Source: Treponemataceae bacterium
GTDB lineage: Bacteria > Spirochaetota > Spirochaetia > Treponematales > Treponemataceae
DNA length: 64,000 nucleotides
Assembly: GCA_024402495.1 (NCBI GenBank)
Contig: JAKSTR010000001.1
Location: forward strand, 58,430-122,429
Direction: 5' to 3'
Program-made: the position numbers and the translations under genes
Notes under the pieces: model-generated
What the model was told of the DNA's origin: nothing
Database searches by the model: none
The model's input: only the letters and a program-made list of their open reading frames with translations
Shown here: piece by piece, positions 24,788 through 33,753 of the stretch
Layout of the letters: every line of letters begins with the position of its first letter
Position numbering within the stretch: position 1 is the first letter of the stretch

Positions 24788-26317
24788 ATGACCACACTGG
24801 AAGCCGTAATTGAAATTGGCTCAACCGGAATCCGTCTTGCAATTGCTGAAGTAAATGCAGACGGATTCTGGTCTTTTATAGACCATTCGGAACGTTCCGT
24901 GCCGCTAGGATGGGACGTTTTTACAAGTTCGCAGGTGTCGCGGAACACGATTTTGGAGTGCCTGCGCATTTTAGACCGCTTTAAGGAACAGATACAAAGC
25001 TGGAATATTGACGACGCCCACATTTCCATTTTTGCAACCAGCGCCCTTCGCCTTGCCAACAACCGCGACGCAGTTTTAGACCGAATCCGCATAAAAACCG
25101 GATTTGACGTAAAAATCATAGACGGTCTTGAAGAAAACCAGCTGATGTATCTTGCGGTTTTGCACGCGCTAAAAAACCAGATGCCGCGCTTCGTTCAGTA
25201 CAATTCAATAATTCTGGATATTGGCGGCGGTTCTACCGAAATAATGCTTTTTGACCGCGGGCAGATGGTTGCCGCACACAGCTTCAGGCTGGGCACCGTA
25301 ATTATTGAACAGTACATAAAAAGCATGATGGGCTCGCTGAACGATGCCCGGCGCTTTCTGACCGAATTCATTACAAATACCGGCGGCAGCCTGAACAACG
25401 AACTGAACCTTGCACAAATTCAGCAGTTTATAACCATTGGACCAGAAGCACAGATTGCCGCCAAAGCTGCGGGCACGGTTTTGAACGATACATGCAGCCT
25501 TGTTGAACGCGACGCGTTCTGCGATTTTGTAGACAGCATTCAAACCTATTCAACAGAAGAAGTTATGGCAAAGTTTAAGATAAGCTTTGCAGAAGCCAGG
25601 TCGCTTGGCATAAATCTTTTGACATACAAGCTTTTTATAAACCTTACCGCAGCAAAACAGATTCTTGTCGTAAAGGCTTCCATTCGCGAAGGAATTTTAA
25701 CGAACAAATATACCGCGCCAAATACCGGATTGCAGGAAAACTTTTTAAGTCAGGTAACGGCTTCGGCGCTGAATTTGTGCCGCAAATACCGCGCCGACAT
25801 AAAGCACGCAGAATATGTTTGCGATACCGCACTGAAATTTTACGACGCATTGCAGAGTGAACACGGTTTTAAGGGCAAAGAAAGGCTTCTTCTGGAAATT
25901 GCATCGCTTCTGCACGATGTCGGTTCTTTTATACAGAACGAACACCACGAAATTCATTCACAGTACATAATCAGCAACAGCGAAATTTTCGGGCTGCAAA
26001 AAGATGAAATGAACATTGTTGCGGCGATTGCGCGCTATCACAAAGGTGCAAAACCCAATATTGCGGACGAGCGGTTTTATGCCCTGCCGCCGCAAGACCG
26101 CATAAAGGTGCAGAAACTTGCCGCAATTCTGCGCATTGCAGACGCTTTTGACCGCGGGCACACCCAGCGTATCAGTAAATTTTCCATAGATTTAAGCGAC
26201 GATACAATGCGCCTGCAGCTTGCCGCGCCAACCGATACAAGCCTTGAAAAAAATGCAATGGCAGAAAAAGCCGATCTTTTTGAAGAAATATTCGGCTATA
26301 AAGTTGTGTTGGAATGA
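24788..26317 (+). CDS. ppx: Exopolyphosphatase / pppGpp phosphatase (Ppx/GppA) with HD domain
   Basis: The 509-residue protein has the two-lobe ASKHA phosphatase fold: EIGSTGIRLAIAEVNADG, then SIFATSALRLANNRD and ILDIGGGSTEIMLF. A C-terminal HD-type domain (~320-500) contains SLLHDVGSFIQNEHHEIHSQ. The family removes phosphate from polyphosphate ends or from pppGpp. Polyphosphate kinase lies next on the same strand, so a polyphosphate-turnover pair is likely, although 434 bp of repeats separate them. The start is 3 bp after the GH gene stop. Confidence 0.9.
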   Translation: MTTLEAVIEIGSTGIRLAIAEVNADGFWSFIDHSERSVPLGWDVFTSSQVSRNTILECLRILDRFKEQIQSWNIDDAHISIFATSALRLANNRDAVLDRIRIKTGFDVKIIDGLEENQLMYLAVLHALKNQMPRFVQYNSIILDIGGGSTEIMLFDRGQMVAAHSFRLGTVIIEQYIKSMMGSLNDARRFLTEFITNTGGSLNNELNLAQIQQFITIGPEAQIAAKAAGTVLNDTCSLVERDAFCDFVDSIQTYSTEEVMAKFKISFAEARSLGINLLTYKLFINLTAAKQILVVKASIREGILTNKYTAPNTGLQENFLSQVTASALNLCRKYRADIKHAEYVCDTALKFYDALQSEHGFKGKERLLLEIASLLHDVGSFIQNEHHEIHSQYIISNSEIFGLQKDEMNIVAAIARYHKGAKPNIADERFYALPPQDRIKVQKLAAILRIADAFDRGHTQRISKFSIDLSDDTMRLQLAAPTDTSLEKNAMAEKADLFEEIFGYKVVLE

Positions 26318-26640
26318 GCTTGCGCTGTTTGATTTGTCTCTAACTTTTATTTGGTGTGGGCGCAAAGCCCGTAGTTTTGCAGTGGCAAAACTACAGCGAT
26401 TTTGGTGAATGCAGGGTTTGCTTGCGCTTCTTGCACTGTCTCTAACTTTTATTTGGTGTAGGAGCAAAGCCCGTAGTTTTGCACGCAAAACTACAGCGAT
26501 TTTGGTGGAAGTTCGTTTTGCTTGCGCTTTTTTGATTTGCCTCTAACTTTTATCTGGTGTGGGCGCAAAGCCCGTAGTTTTGCTGGGCAAAACTACAGCG
26601 ATTTTGGTGAATGCTGGGTTTTGCCTGCGCTGTTTGTACC
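26317..26640. repeat. Three tandem ~101-bp hairpin units
   Basis: Units begin near 26317, 26420 and 26520, with a partial fourth at 26622 (GCCTGCGCTGTTTG). Each contains CTCTAACTTTTAT, GGTGT, a GGGC/GCCC mini-stem, and a perfect 10-bp stem GTAGTTTTGC/GCAAAACTAC, then AGCGATTTTGGTG. The three 10-bp stems are identical, but their loops differ (AGTG, AC, TGG), pointing to selection on the hairpin. The block fills the gap between ppx and ppk. Confidence 0.85.
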
Positions 26641-26710
26641 AGAATACCGGGCTTTTTTTTGATTTCAGTATTTTTTGTTGCCTTTTTCATGCATTTTTTT
26701 AGCCCCAAAT

Positions 26711-26738
26711 TTGACAATTTTTCAGTTAGTGCTAAACT
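26711..26738 (+). promoter_or_regulatory. Promoter of ppk
   Basis: A consensus TTGACA (26711-26716), 16 bp, TAAACT (26733-26738). The ATG is 13 nt further and has no Shine-Dalgarno, so the predicted leader is only about 7 nt. Confidence 0.65.
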
Positions 26739-26751
26739 TTACGCTTAGCTT

Positions 26752-28902
26752 ATGGAAATGCAATACCAGTTTTTTAACAGAGAATTGTCGTGGATTGAGT
26801 TTAACGCCCGGGTTTTATGCGAAGCCTGCCGCCCCAGCCTTCCGCTTTTTGAACGGCTGCGGTTTTTGGGCATAGTTTCTTCTAACTTTGACGAATTTTT
26901 TATGGTTCGTGTGGCGGCATTAAAACGGCAGGCTTTGGGCGCAAAAAACGACCAGGAACTTTTTCTGCTGGACATAGACCGGCAGCTGGACGCAATTTCG
27001 CACCGTGTACACCAGCTTTTGCAAAAACAGTACAATTGCTTTGAAAACGAAATAATTCCCCAGCTGCAAAACGCCGGTCTTGCCTACATAAAGCCCCAGA
27101 ATTACACCACCAAGCAAGCCCAGTTTTTAAAACATTATTTTCTGGACGAAATATTTCCGCTTTTAACGCCGCTTCGGTTTGAACAGGACGGCGATTTGCC
27201 CCATATTACAAACCTTAGGCTGCACGCGGCGTTTCTGTTAAAAGCCATGCTTGCGCCGGAAGAACTGCAAAAAACTTTCGGCAGCGTAAAGACGCAAAAT
27301 CTTTTAGCGCTGGTACAAATCCCGGCAAGCCTTAAACCTGTAATCTGGCTGCCCAACGGCGAAAACGGCGTTCAGTGCTTTACCCTGATTGACGACGTTA
27401 TACAGACTTTCGGTACGTATCTTTTTCCCGGTTTTACCGTTGAAGAAAGCCTGATTTTTAAGATTACCCGCGACGCAGATTTTGCCGTTGACGAAAACCG
27501 CACCGACGATTTTGTAAAAGCCATGGAAGAAGTTCTGGAACAGCGCCAGAATTCCTTTTTGGTACGCCTGCAATGCACAAACACCAGCCCGGCAATTTTG
27601 CAGATGCTTACCCAGACTTTGCAGCTGAACCAGCGCGATGTTTATCAGGTTGCAGGCACGGTAGATTTGCCCTCTTTTGCACAAGTTACTTCAATTGAAG
27701 GCTTTGACCATTTGAAATATCCGGTCTGGAAGCATTTTAAAAACCACGATTTTGAAAAAGAAAACATCTGGCAGAATATAAAAACCGGCGACAAGCTTTT
27801 AAATTTGCCGTATCAAAGTTTTGATGCGGTTTTAAGCCTTTTAAACCAAGCGGCGGAAGACAAAGAAGTTCTTGCCATAAAAATGACCCTTTACCGCACC
27901 AGCGGAGATTCGCCGATTGTGCAGGCGCTGGAAAAAGCCGCCCAAAACGGCAAGCACGTAACCGCGTTTATAGAACTTAAGGCGCGGTTTGACGAAGAAC
28001 GCAACATCAGCTGGGCGCGCCGCCTTGAACGCGCCGGCGTAATTGTGGTTTACGGCATAAAAAACCTTAAAGTTCATGCAAAAATGCTTTTAATTATCCG
28101 CCACGAAGCAGAAGGAATACGCCGCTACGTGCATATTTCTACCGGAAATTACAACGACAAAACCGCAAAACTTTACGCCGATTTTGCCCTTTTTACCGCC
28201 CGTCCGGAAATTGCCAACGATGCGACGGTATTTTTCAACATGATTTCGGGCTATTCGGCAATTCAAACCATGAAGCAGCTGGCAATGGCGCCGTTTAACC
28301 TTAAACAGCGCTTGATTGAAATGATTGAACGCGAAGCAGACCACGCCCGGCGCGGCGGTACAGGGCTGATAATGGCAAAAATGAACAGCCTTGCCCACGA
28401 AGAAGTTATAAAAGCCCTTTACCGGGCAAGCTGTGCAGGCGTAAAAATTTTGCTGAACGTGCGCGGCATCTGCATGCTGGTACCCGGCGTGGAAAATTTA
28501 AGCGAAAATATCCGCGTTACCAGCGTTATAGACCGCTATCTGGAACACGGACGCGTATTTTATTTTTATAACGGCGGCGACGAAGAAACGTATCTTTCCA
28601 GCGCAGACTGGATGCCGCGAAACCTTGACAAGCGCGTGGAACTGATGGTGCCGGTTGTGCAGAAAGATTTGCAGAACCAGCTGAAAGAATGCCTGAATCT
28701 TTATTTTGCAGATAACTGCCAGAGTCACGACCTTTTGTCAAACGGTGAATGGGTAGAAAACCAGCCGGATTTTGGTAAAAACAAGCGCGGCAAAAACAGC
28801 GAAAAAATACGGTGTCAGGAAGAATTTTATAAAAAATACCAGAATGCGGCTTCTGCAAAAGAAGCGCTGCCGACTTTGGAATTTGTTGTAAGGCGAAAAT
28901 AA
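26752..28902 (+). CDS. ppk: Polyphosphate kinase 1
   Basis: This 716-residue Ppk1 reversibly makes polyphosphate from ATP. It starts MEMQYQFFNRELSWIEFNAR, the usual N-terminal domain, followed by the head domain and two PLD-like catalytic domains. The phosphorylated His is H442 in NLKVHAKMLL. The stretch YVHISTGNYNDKTAKLYADF and the later RGICMLVPGVENLSENIRV are typical. Its length is normal. It follows the ppx gene, separated by a tandem hairpin array and with its own consensus promoter, so the two can be controlled apart. It is inferred to act in stress or phosphate storage. Confidence 0.95.
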   Translation: MEMQYQFFNRELSWIEFNARVLCEACRPSLPLFERLRFLGIVSSNFDEFFMVRVAALKRQALGAKNDQELFLLDIDRQLDAISHRVHQLLQKQYNCFENEIIPQLQNAGLAYIKPQNYTTKQAQFLKHYFLDEIFPLLTPLRFEQDGDLPHITNLRLHAAFLLKAMLAPEELQKTFGSVKTQNLLALVQIPASLKPVIWLPNGENGVQCFTLIDDVIQTFGTYLFPGFTVEESLIFKITRDADFAVDENRTDDFVKAMEEVLEQRQNSFLVRLQCTNTSPAILQMLTQTLQLNQRDVYQVAGTVDLPSFAQVTSIEGFDHLKYPVWKHFKNHDFEKENIWQNIKTGDKLLNLPYQSFDAVLSLLNQAAEDKEVLAIKMTLYRTSGDSPIVQALEKAAQNGKHVTAFIELKARFDEERNISWARRLERAGVIVVYGIKNLKVHAKMLLIIRHEAEGIRRYVHISTGNYNDKTAKLYADFALFTARPEIANDATVFFNMISGYSAIQTMKQLAMAPFNLKQRLIEMIEREADHARRGGTGLIMAKMNSLAHEEVIKALYRASCAGVKILLNVRGICMLVPGVENLSENIRVTSVIDRYLEHGRVFYFYNGGDEETYLSSADWMPRNLDKRVELMVPVVQKDLQNQLKECLNLYFADNCQSHDLLSNGEWVENQPDFGKNKRGKNSEKIRCQEEFYKKYQNAASAKEALPTLEFVVRRK

Positions 28903-28920
28903 AGCCTGAAAACAGAAAAA

Positions 28921-28977
28921 TGGGGGCTTTTGCATTCAACAAGCTGTAGGTAGAGACAAAGCAAATAGCAAAAGCTT
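28921..28977. repeat. Dispersed repeat, 3' module only (copy 3)
   Basis: TGGGGGCTTTTGC ... GTAGAGACAAAGCAAATAGCA ... GCAAAAGC matches the 3' modules at 11531-11587 and 35307-35360. GCTTTTGC and GCAAAAGC are inverted. Confidence 0.65.
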
Positions 28978-29004
28978 CTCGACATTCATGCAGTTTAAAG
29001 ACAA

Positions 29005-29059
29005 AAAAAGCACTAAACGCTTTTACGGCGCAATTTGCACCGGACTTTTAGTGCTTTTT
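29005..29059. terminator. Bidirectional terminator between ppk and purD
   Basis: AAAAAGCACTAAA (29005-29017) pairs with TTTTAGTGCTTTTT (29046-29059), with T-runs on both strands. It serves two convergent genes. Confidence 0.8.
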
Positions 29060-29083
29060 ATTTTTCAGCTTAAAGTGAAAAAA

Positions 29084-30448
29084 TTACAGTTCGCCAGATT
29101 CTGCTGCGCCCGGCAAACCGATGTCTTTGCGGTAGAACATACCGTTAAAATCTACATCTTTCATGCCGTCGTATGCGTTTTTAAAGGCTTCTTCAAAAGT
29201 TGCGCCAAAGGCAGAAACTGCAAGAACGCGCCCGCCGGATGTAACAAGATTTGCACTTTTTCTATTCTGTTCAACTGCGCCGGCAATAAATACTTTTGTA
29301 TTTTTGCCAAGGTTTCCGTTGCCTTTAAGGCTGATTTCAAAACCTTTTTTATAACTTCCCGGGTAACCGCCCGAAACTGCAACCGGCGCACACTGAAAAC
29401 CTTTTTTCCACTGCATTTTCGGTTCAAAGGCTTTTAATGCACCGCTTTCGTCTTTATCAATAATTGCGCCGCAAAGTTCTGCAAAATCAAAATCCATCAG
29501 CGGCAAAACAGCCTGCGTTTCCGGGTCGCCAAGGCGAACATTGTATTCCAGAAGTTTTACGCTGTCTTTGCAAAGCATAAGCCCGAAGAAAATAAAACCG
29601 CGGTAATCGTAGTTTTCGGCGGCAAGTCCTTTTAAGGTTGGTTCAAGAATGTCTTTTTTGAACATTGCCATTTGTTCCGGAGTAACGTCGCTTAACGGAG
29701 CAACGGCACCCATGCCGCCGGTATTTGGACCTTTTGCGCCGTCGTTAAGGCGCTTGTGGTCGCGGGCTGGTACAAAAGGCAAAATGCAAGCCTGATTTTG
29801 GGCGGCAAGCTTTGGCGTAACAGAAACTGCGGCAAGAATTGAAATTTCAACGCCCTGCAGATAGTCTTCAATTACAAGTTTTGTACCGGCATTACCCAGC
29901 TTTTTGTCGTTCATAAAGTCGTTTACGGCGCCTAAAGCCTGTTCCACGGTTGCGGCAACAACAACGCCTTTTCCGGCAGCAAGGCCATCGGCTTTTACAA
30001 CTACCGGCGCACCGTGTTCTTTAATATAGGCTGTTGCGCTTGCAGCATCTGTAAAAGTTTTGCTTGCAGCGCAGGCAACGCCGTATTTCTGCATAAAATC
30101 TTTGGCGGTGTCTTTGCTGCCTTCCAGCATGGCACCAGCCTGTTTTGGACCAACAACCGGAATGCCGCAAGACCAGAGCTGGTCTGCAATGCCGGAACAA
30201 AGCGGGTCTTCCGGACCGACAACGGCAAAATCAACCTGTTCAAAGGCTGCAACCTGAACAATAGCGTCGTTTCCGGTCAGAGTTTCGGTATACTCGCAAT
30301 CTGCCGGATTTATGTTGCGGCATTTTTCTTCTTTTGCAGTGCCGCCATTACCGGGCACACAAATAATTTCATCAACCAACTTGCTCTGGGCAAGTCTCCA
30401 AGCTATGGCGTGCTCACGGCCGCCTGATCCAATAAGCAAAATTTTCAT
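29084..30448 (-). CDS. purD: Phosphoribosylamine-glycine ligase (GARS)
   Basis: The product is 454 residues from ATG 30448 (MKILLIGSGGREHAIAWRLA), the family N-terminus; the open frame extends upstream but lies before the predicted promoter. PurD joins glycine to phosphoribosylamine using ATP, the second step of purine synthesis. It has an ATP-grasp fold with VVKADGLAAGKGVVVA and FVPARDHKRLNDGAKGPNTG, then GGMGAVAP. Other pur genes are not nearby. The start lacks a Shine-Dalgarno and has a promoter 6 nt upstream, predicting a leaderless mRNA. Confidence 0.94.
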   Translation of the reverse strand: MKILLIGSGGREHAIAWRLAQSKLVDEIICVPGNGGTAKEEKCRNINPADCEYTETLTGNDAIVQVAAFEQVDFAVVGPEDPLCSGIADQLWSCGIPVVGPKQAGAMLEGSKDTAKDFMQKYGVACAASKTFTDAASATAYIKEHGAPVVVKADGLAAGKGVVVAATVEQALGAVNDFMNDKKLGNAGTKLVIEDYLQGVEISILAAVSVTPKLAAQNQACILPFVPARDHKRLNDGAKGPNTGGMGAVAPLSDVTPEQMAMFKKDILEPTLKGLAAENYDYRGFIFFGLMLCKDSVKLLEYNVRLGDPETQAVLPLMDFDFAELCGAIIDKDESGALKAFEPKMQWKKGFQCAPVAVSGGYPGSYKKGFEISLKGNGNLGKNTKVFIAGAVEQNRKSANLVTSGGRVLAVSAFGATFEEAFKNAYDGMKDVDFNGMFYRKDIGLPGAAESGEL

Positions 30449-30454
30449 ATTGTT

Positions 30455-30483
30455 ATAATAGAAGATTAAAGTAATATTCTCAA
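30455..30483 (-). promoter_or_regulatory. Predicted leaderless promoter of purD
   Basis: On the - strand TTGAGA (30483-30478), 17 bp, TATTAT (30460-30455), then AACAAT and the ATG. The rest of the 333-bp divergent gap to 30781 shows no other gene; TTGTAA ... TATAAA near 30680-30710 may drive the xylanase gene. Confidence 0.6.
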
Positions 30484-30781
30484 GCCTGCCGCGCGTACCG
30501 CCTGCACTGTTTGAATTGTCCCTGCCCGGCAAAGTTCCTTGCAAAGCTGAAAAGTTTACGGAAACGCCATACGCGCATAAAAGAACAAGACAAAACAGCC
30601 ATTATTTGAACTACAATTTTTTTTCTTTCAGCCCTTTTTTGGAGTGCAAGTTCCGCGGTTGCTTTCTTTTGTTTTTCAGTTGTAAACATTGTAAAATTCT
30701 TTATAAAAACTTCAGCTGGTATTTTATTATGAAACATCTGCCATTAAAATAGCAGTAACTTATTTTACAGGAAGGAAAAAC

Positions 30782-31993
30782 ATGAGCAGAATTGAAGAAC
30801 GCAAGGCAAAAACCGCCGTGAGCCTTACGGACAGGAACGGCAAAGTTTTGCCGGAAACGGAAGTAAAATATTCGCTTAAAAAGCACGAATTTTTGTTTGG
30901 CTGCGGCGCATTTGATTTTGTAACCTACGCAGACCTTAAAAACAAGCCGCAGACCGACCCTAAAGTTTTGCAGTTTTTTGGCGAACGCACGAAAAAATGG
31001 CTGGAAGTTTTTAACTATGCAACCCTGCCGTTTTACTGGGGCACATTTGAACCAACCGAAGGCGAGCCGCTGACCCAGAACCGTATGGAAGCCGCAAAAC
31101 TGCTGAAAGAAAACGGCGTAACACTGAAAGGTCATCCCCTTTGCTGGCACACCGTCTGCGCCGACTGGCTTTTAAAATATGACAACAAGACCATTCTTCA
31201 AAAACAGCTTAACCGCATTCAGCGCGAAGTAAGCAATTTTAAGGGCATTATCGACAAATGGGACGTTATTAACGAAGTTGTAATAATGCCGGTTTTTGAC
31301 CGTTACGACAACGCAGTAACGCGGCTTTGCAAAGAGCTTGGTCAGGTTGGAATTGTAAAAACCATGTTCGACCAGTGCATAAAATACAATCCTGGCGCAA
31401 CCCTTCTGCTGAACGATTTCAATATGTCGCCCAAATACGAAGATTTGATAAAGCGCTGCCTGGACGGCGGCGTGCGCATTGACGCAATCGGTTTGCAAAG
31501 CCACCAGCATCAGGGCTACTGGGGCTTAGAAAAAACAGAAGAAATCCTCAGCCGCTTTGAAAAATTCGGGCTTCCGATTCATTTTACGGAAAACACGCTT
31601 GTTTCGGGGCCGCTTGTTCCGGCTTACATTGAAGACTTAAACGACTGGCACTATAACGACGACGATTCTAAACCCGAATTTGAAGAACGGCAAAAAGCCG
31701 AATTGCAGGAAATGCTGACCAATGTTTTTGAAAACCATCCGCTGGTAAAAGCCTTTACAATATGGGACTTTACCGACGGTGCGTGGCTTAACGCGCCAAG
31801 CGGTGTTCTGCGCCGCGACAACAGCGAAAAACCTGTTTACGATATGCTGAAAAACCTTATTAAAAACCAGTGGCACAGCGCCGGCACTGCAAAAAGCGAC
31901 GCAAACGGCAACATTACAATAGAAGGTTTTAAAGGTGTTTATCAGCTGGAAACCATGAACGGCGAAAAGCTTTCAGACGTAACAATTGCCTGA
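30782..31993 (+). CDS. Intracellular GH10 endo-beta-1,4-xylanase-like enzyme
   Basis: The 403-residue protein is a GH10 barrel: GCGAFDF near the N-terminus, the WGTFEPTEG and GHPLCWHTVCADWL motifs, acid/base E165 in WDVINEV, LLLNDFN, DAIGLQSHQHQGYW, nucleophile E270 in HFTENT, and WDFTDGAWLNAPSG. No signal peptide is present, so it probably cleaves imported xylo-oligosaccharides rather than polymer. The last ~40 residues look like a small beta extension. AGGAAGG precedes the ATG. It is a lone gene divergent from purD, with a strong terminator after it. Confidence 0.93.
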   Translation: MSRIEERKAKTAVSLTDRNGKVLPETEVKYSLKKHEFLFGCGAFDFVTYADLKNKPQTDPKVLQFFGERTKKWLEVFNYATLPFYWGTFEPTEGEPLTQNRMEAAKLLKENGVTLKGHPLCWHTVCADWLLKYDNKTILQKQLNRIQREVSNFKGIIDKWDVINEVVIMPVFDRYDNAVTRLCKELGQVGIVKTMFDQCIKYNPGATLLLNDFNMSPKYEDLIKRCLDGGVRIDAIGLQSHQHQGYWGLEKTEEILSRFEKFGLPIHFTENTLVSGPLVPAYIEDLNDWHYNDDDSKPEFEERQKAELQEMLTNVFENHPLVKAFTIWDFTDGAWLNAPSGVLRRDNSEKPVYDMLKNLIKNQWHSAGTAKSDANGNITIEGFKGVYQLETMNGEKLSDVTIA

Positions 31994-32013
31994 AAAAACA
32001 AAAGCGCACAGTA

Positions 32014-32063
32014 CAAGCCCCGGCAAAACAGAAAATTCTGCAAGCACCGGGGCTTGTGTTTTT
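32014..32063 (+). terminator. Rho-independent terminator after xylanase gene
   Basis: CAAGCCCCGG (32014-32023) pairs with CCGGGGCTTG (32047-32056), followed by TGTTTTT. Confidence 0.85.
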
Positions 32064-32105
32064 CGGTTTTTTATAAAGCACGGCACTTTCTGTACTTTCA
32101 GATTT

Positions 32106-32150
32106 TTCTATAAAAAATCACTTCTATAAAAATCCACTTCGTTGTATATT
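32106..32150 (+). promoter_or_regulatory. pyrB promoter region with tandem 16-bp direct repeat
   Basis: TTCTATAAAAAATCACTT (32106) and TTCTATAAAAATCCACTT (32122) are adjacent direct repeats, 16 bp apart. A TATATT box follows at 32145-32150. The second repeat covers the -35 position, so it could be a regulator site. No PyrR-type attenuator was seen. Confidence 0.5.
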
Positions 32151-32195
32151 AAATCAGTTTAAAACTTGTAAAAAGCAAAAATTTTAGGAGGAAGC

Positions 32196-33119
32196 ATGCT
32201 GACTGGCCGCCATGTTATAGAACCGGCAGATTTATCAATTGAAGAAATGGAAGAAATTTTTTCGTTAGCCGAAAAAATTATTGTTGACCCTTCTGCCTTT
32301 ACCGATGTTTGCCACGGAAAAATTTTAGCAACCCTTTTTTTTGAGCCGAGTACACGTACTCGGCTTTCTTTTGAGGCGGCAATGCTTCGCCTCGGCGGTC
32401 AAACCCTTGGTTTTGCCGAAGCTTCCAGCAGTAGCGCCAGCAAGGGCGAAAGTTTAGCCGATACAATTCGTGTTGTTTCTAGCTATGCCGATGTTATTGC
32501 AATGCGCAACCCCAAAGAAGGCGCTGCCCTTCTGGCTTCTCAGTTTTCTGCTGTACCGATTATTAACGCCGGCGACGGCGGACACCACCACCCGACCCAG
32601 ACTTTAACCGACCTTCTTACAATCCGCGCCTGCAAAGGCGGTTTTTCGGGGCTTACAATCGGGCTTTGCGGCGACCTTAAATTCGGTCGCACGGTTCACA
32701 GCCTTTGCAAGGCAATGAGCCGCTACCCGGACAACAAATTTGTTTTAATCAGCCCGCAGGAATTGTCTATTCCGGAATACATTACAAAAGATGTGTTTGA
32801 AAAAGCAGGCATCAGTTTTACCACCGAAGAACGGCTTGAAAACGTTATCGGCGATTTGGACATTCTGTACATGACCCGCGTTCAGCAGGAACGTTTCTTT
32901 AACGAACAGGATTACATTCGCCTGAAAGACAGCTACATTCTGGACAAGGAAAAGATGAAGCGCGCCAAAAACAACATGATTGTTTTGCATCCGCTTCCGC
33001 GCGTAAACGAAATTTCGCCTGAAGTTGACGCAGATCCGCGCGCCGCATATTTTAAGCAGGTTAAATACGGCATGTATGCCCGCATGGCGCTTATAGCCAA
33101 ACTTACCGGCGTGCTTTAA
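32196..33119 (+). CDS. pyrB: Aspartate carbamoyltransferase catalytic subunit
   Basis: This 307-residue enzyme condenses carbamoyl phosphate with aspartate, the committed pyrimidine step. The carbamoyl-phosphate motif [20 protein letters not shown], the [23 protein letters not shown] loop, [11 protein letters not shown] and HPLPRVNEI are all present. The ATG follows AGGAGG closely. A pyrI gene next to it means the enzyme should be the allosteric PyrB-PyrI holoenzyme, as in enteric bacteria and archaea, inhibited by pyrimidine nucleotides. It forms the unit pyrB-pyrI-pyrC with moderate gaps. Confidence 0.95.
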   Translation: MLTGRHVIEPADLSIEEMEEIFSLAEKIIVDPSAFTDVCHGKILATLFFEPSTRTRLSFEAAMLRLGGQTLGFAEASSSSASKGESLADTIRVVSSYADVIAMRNPKEGAALLASQFSAVPIINAGDGGHHHPTQTLTDLLTIRACKGGFSGLTIGLCGDLKFGRTVHSLCKAMSRYPDNKFVLISPQELSIPEYITKDVFEKAGISFTTEERLENVIGDLDILYMTRVQQERFFNEQDYIRLKDSYILDKEKMKRAKNNMIVLHPLPRVNEISPEVDADPRAAYFKQVKYGMYARMALIAKLTGVL

Positions 33120-33126
33120 CAGAAAA

Positions 33127-33193
33127 TGTGGAAAACTTTGCCTGATTGTGGAAAAGTTGATAAATAAAATGGCTTTTTCACAGGTTTTCCACA
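33127..33193. promoter_or_regulatory. Cluster of DnaA-box-like 9-mers between pyrB and pyrI
   Basis: TGTGGAAAA occurs at 33127-33135 and 33147-33155 (20 bp apart), and its complement TTTTCCACA at 33185-33193; TTTTCACAG at 33175 is a near match. These are one base from the E. coli consensus TGTGGATAA. They fill most of the 115-bp gap. Confidence 0.4.
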
Positions 33194-33234
33194 GGTAAAA
33201 ACATAGCAAATATTTTGTACACAAAGGAAAAATT

Positions 33235-33669
33235 ATGCTGAATGTAGATACAATAAAAAACGGAATCGTAATTGACCATATTCGTGCAGGTTCTGGCCCG
33301 CAGATTTTCAGCTGGCTGGGGCTTAACAAGGCAGAATACTGCGTTGCCCTTATCATGAACGTAAGTTCAAAACAGATGGGCAAAAAAGACATCATCAAAA
33401 TCGACAATATCATCAATGTTGATTTTTCGGTTTTGGGCGTAATTGACCCCAACATTACCGTAAATATTATTAAAGATGAAAAAATTGCAAAAAAAATCAC
33501 GCTTACTTTGCCGGAACGCGTAGAAAACGTAATCAAATGTAAAAATCCGCGCTGCATTACCAGCACAGAACATTACATTCCGCACGTTTTTAAGCTTGCC
33601 AACCGCGAAAACGCAGTTTATCACTGCCTGTACTGCGACGCAGTTTATCACGCTGGAGACCAGCTTTAG
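33235..33669 (+). CDS. pyrI: Aspartate carbamoyltransferase regulatory subunit
   Basis: The 144-residue protein has an N-terminal allosteric nucleotide-binding domain ([16 protein letters not shown]) and a C-terminal zinc domain with four Cys at 102, 107, 131 and 134 (CKNPRC ... CLYC). It holds PyrB trimers together and mediates feedback by nucleotides. AAAGGAAAAATT precedes the ATG. It follows pyrB by 115 bp. All zinc ligands are intact, so a regulated enzyme is expected. Confidence 0.95.
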   Translation: MLNVDTIKNGIVIDHIRAGSGPQIFSWLGLNKAEYCVALIMNVSSKQMGKKDIIKIDNIINVDFSVLGVIDPNITVNIIKDEKIAKKITLTLPERVENVIKCKNPRCITSTEHYIPHVFKLANRENAVYHCLYCDAVYHAGDQL

Positions 33670-33753
33670 TTTTTGTAATGCCGCCGGGTTCTGTATATTT
33701 TTCAGTTTTGCCGGCGGTATTTTATTTTTAACCACAAACAAAAAGGCGGCAAT

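Noticed and set aside
26317..26640. CRISPR array
   Set aside because: The units are ~101 bp with short spacers of the same sequence; there are no unique spacers and no cas genes, so this is a tandem repeat.
33120..33234. Calling this a replication origin
   Set aside because: dnaA, dnaN, rpmH and an AT-rich unwinding element are absent here; only box-like 9-mers are seen, so it is kept as a finding only.
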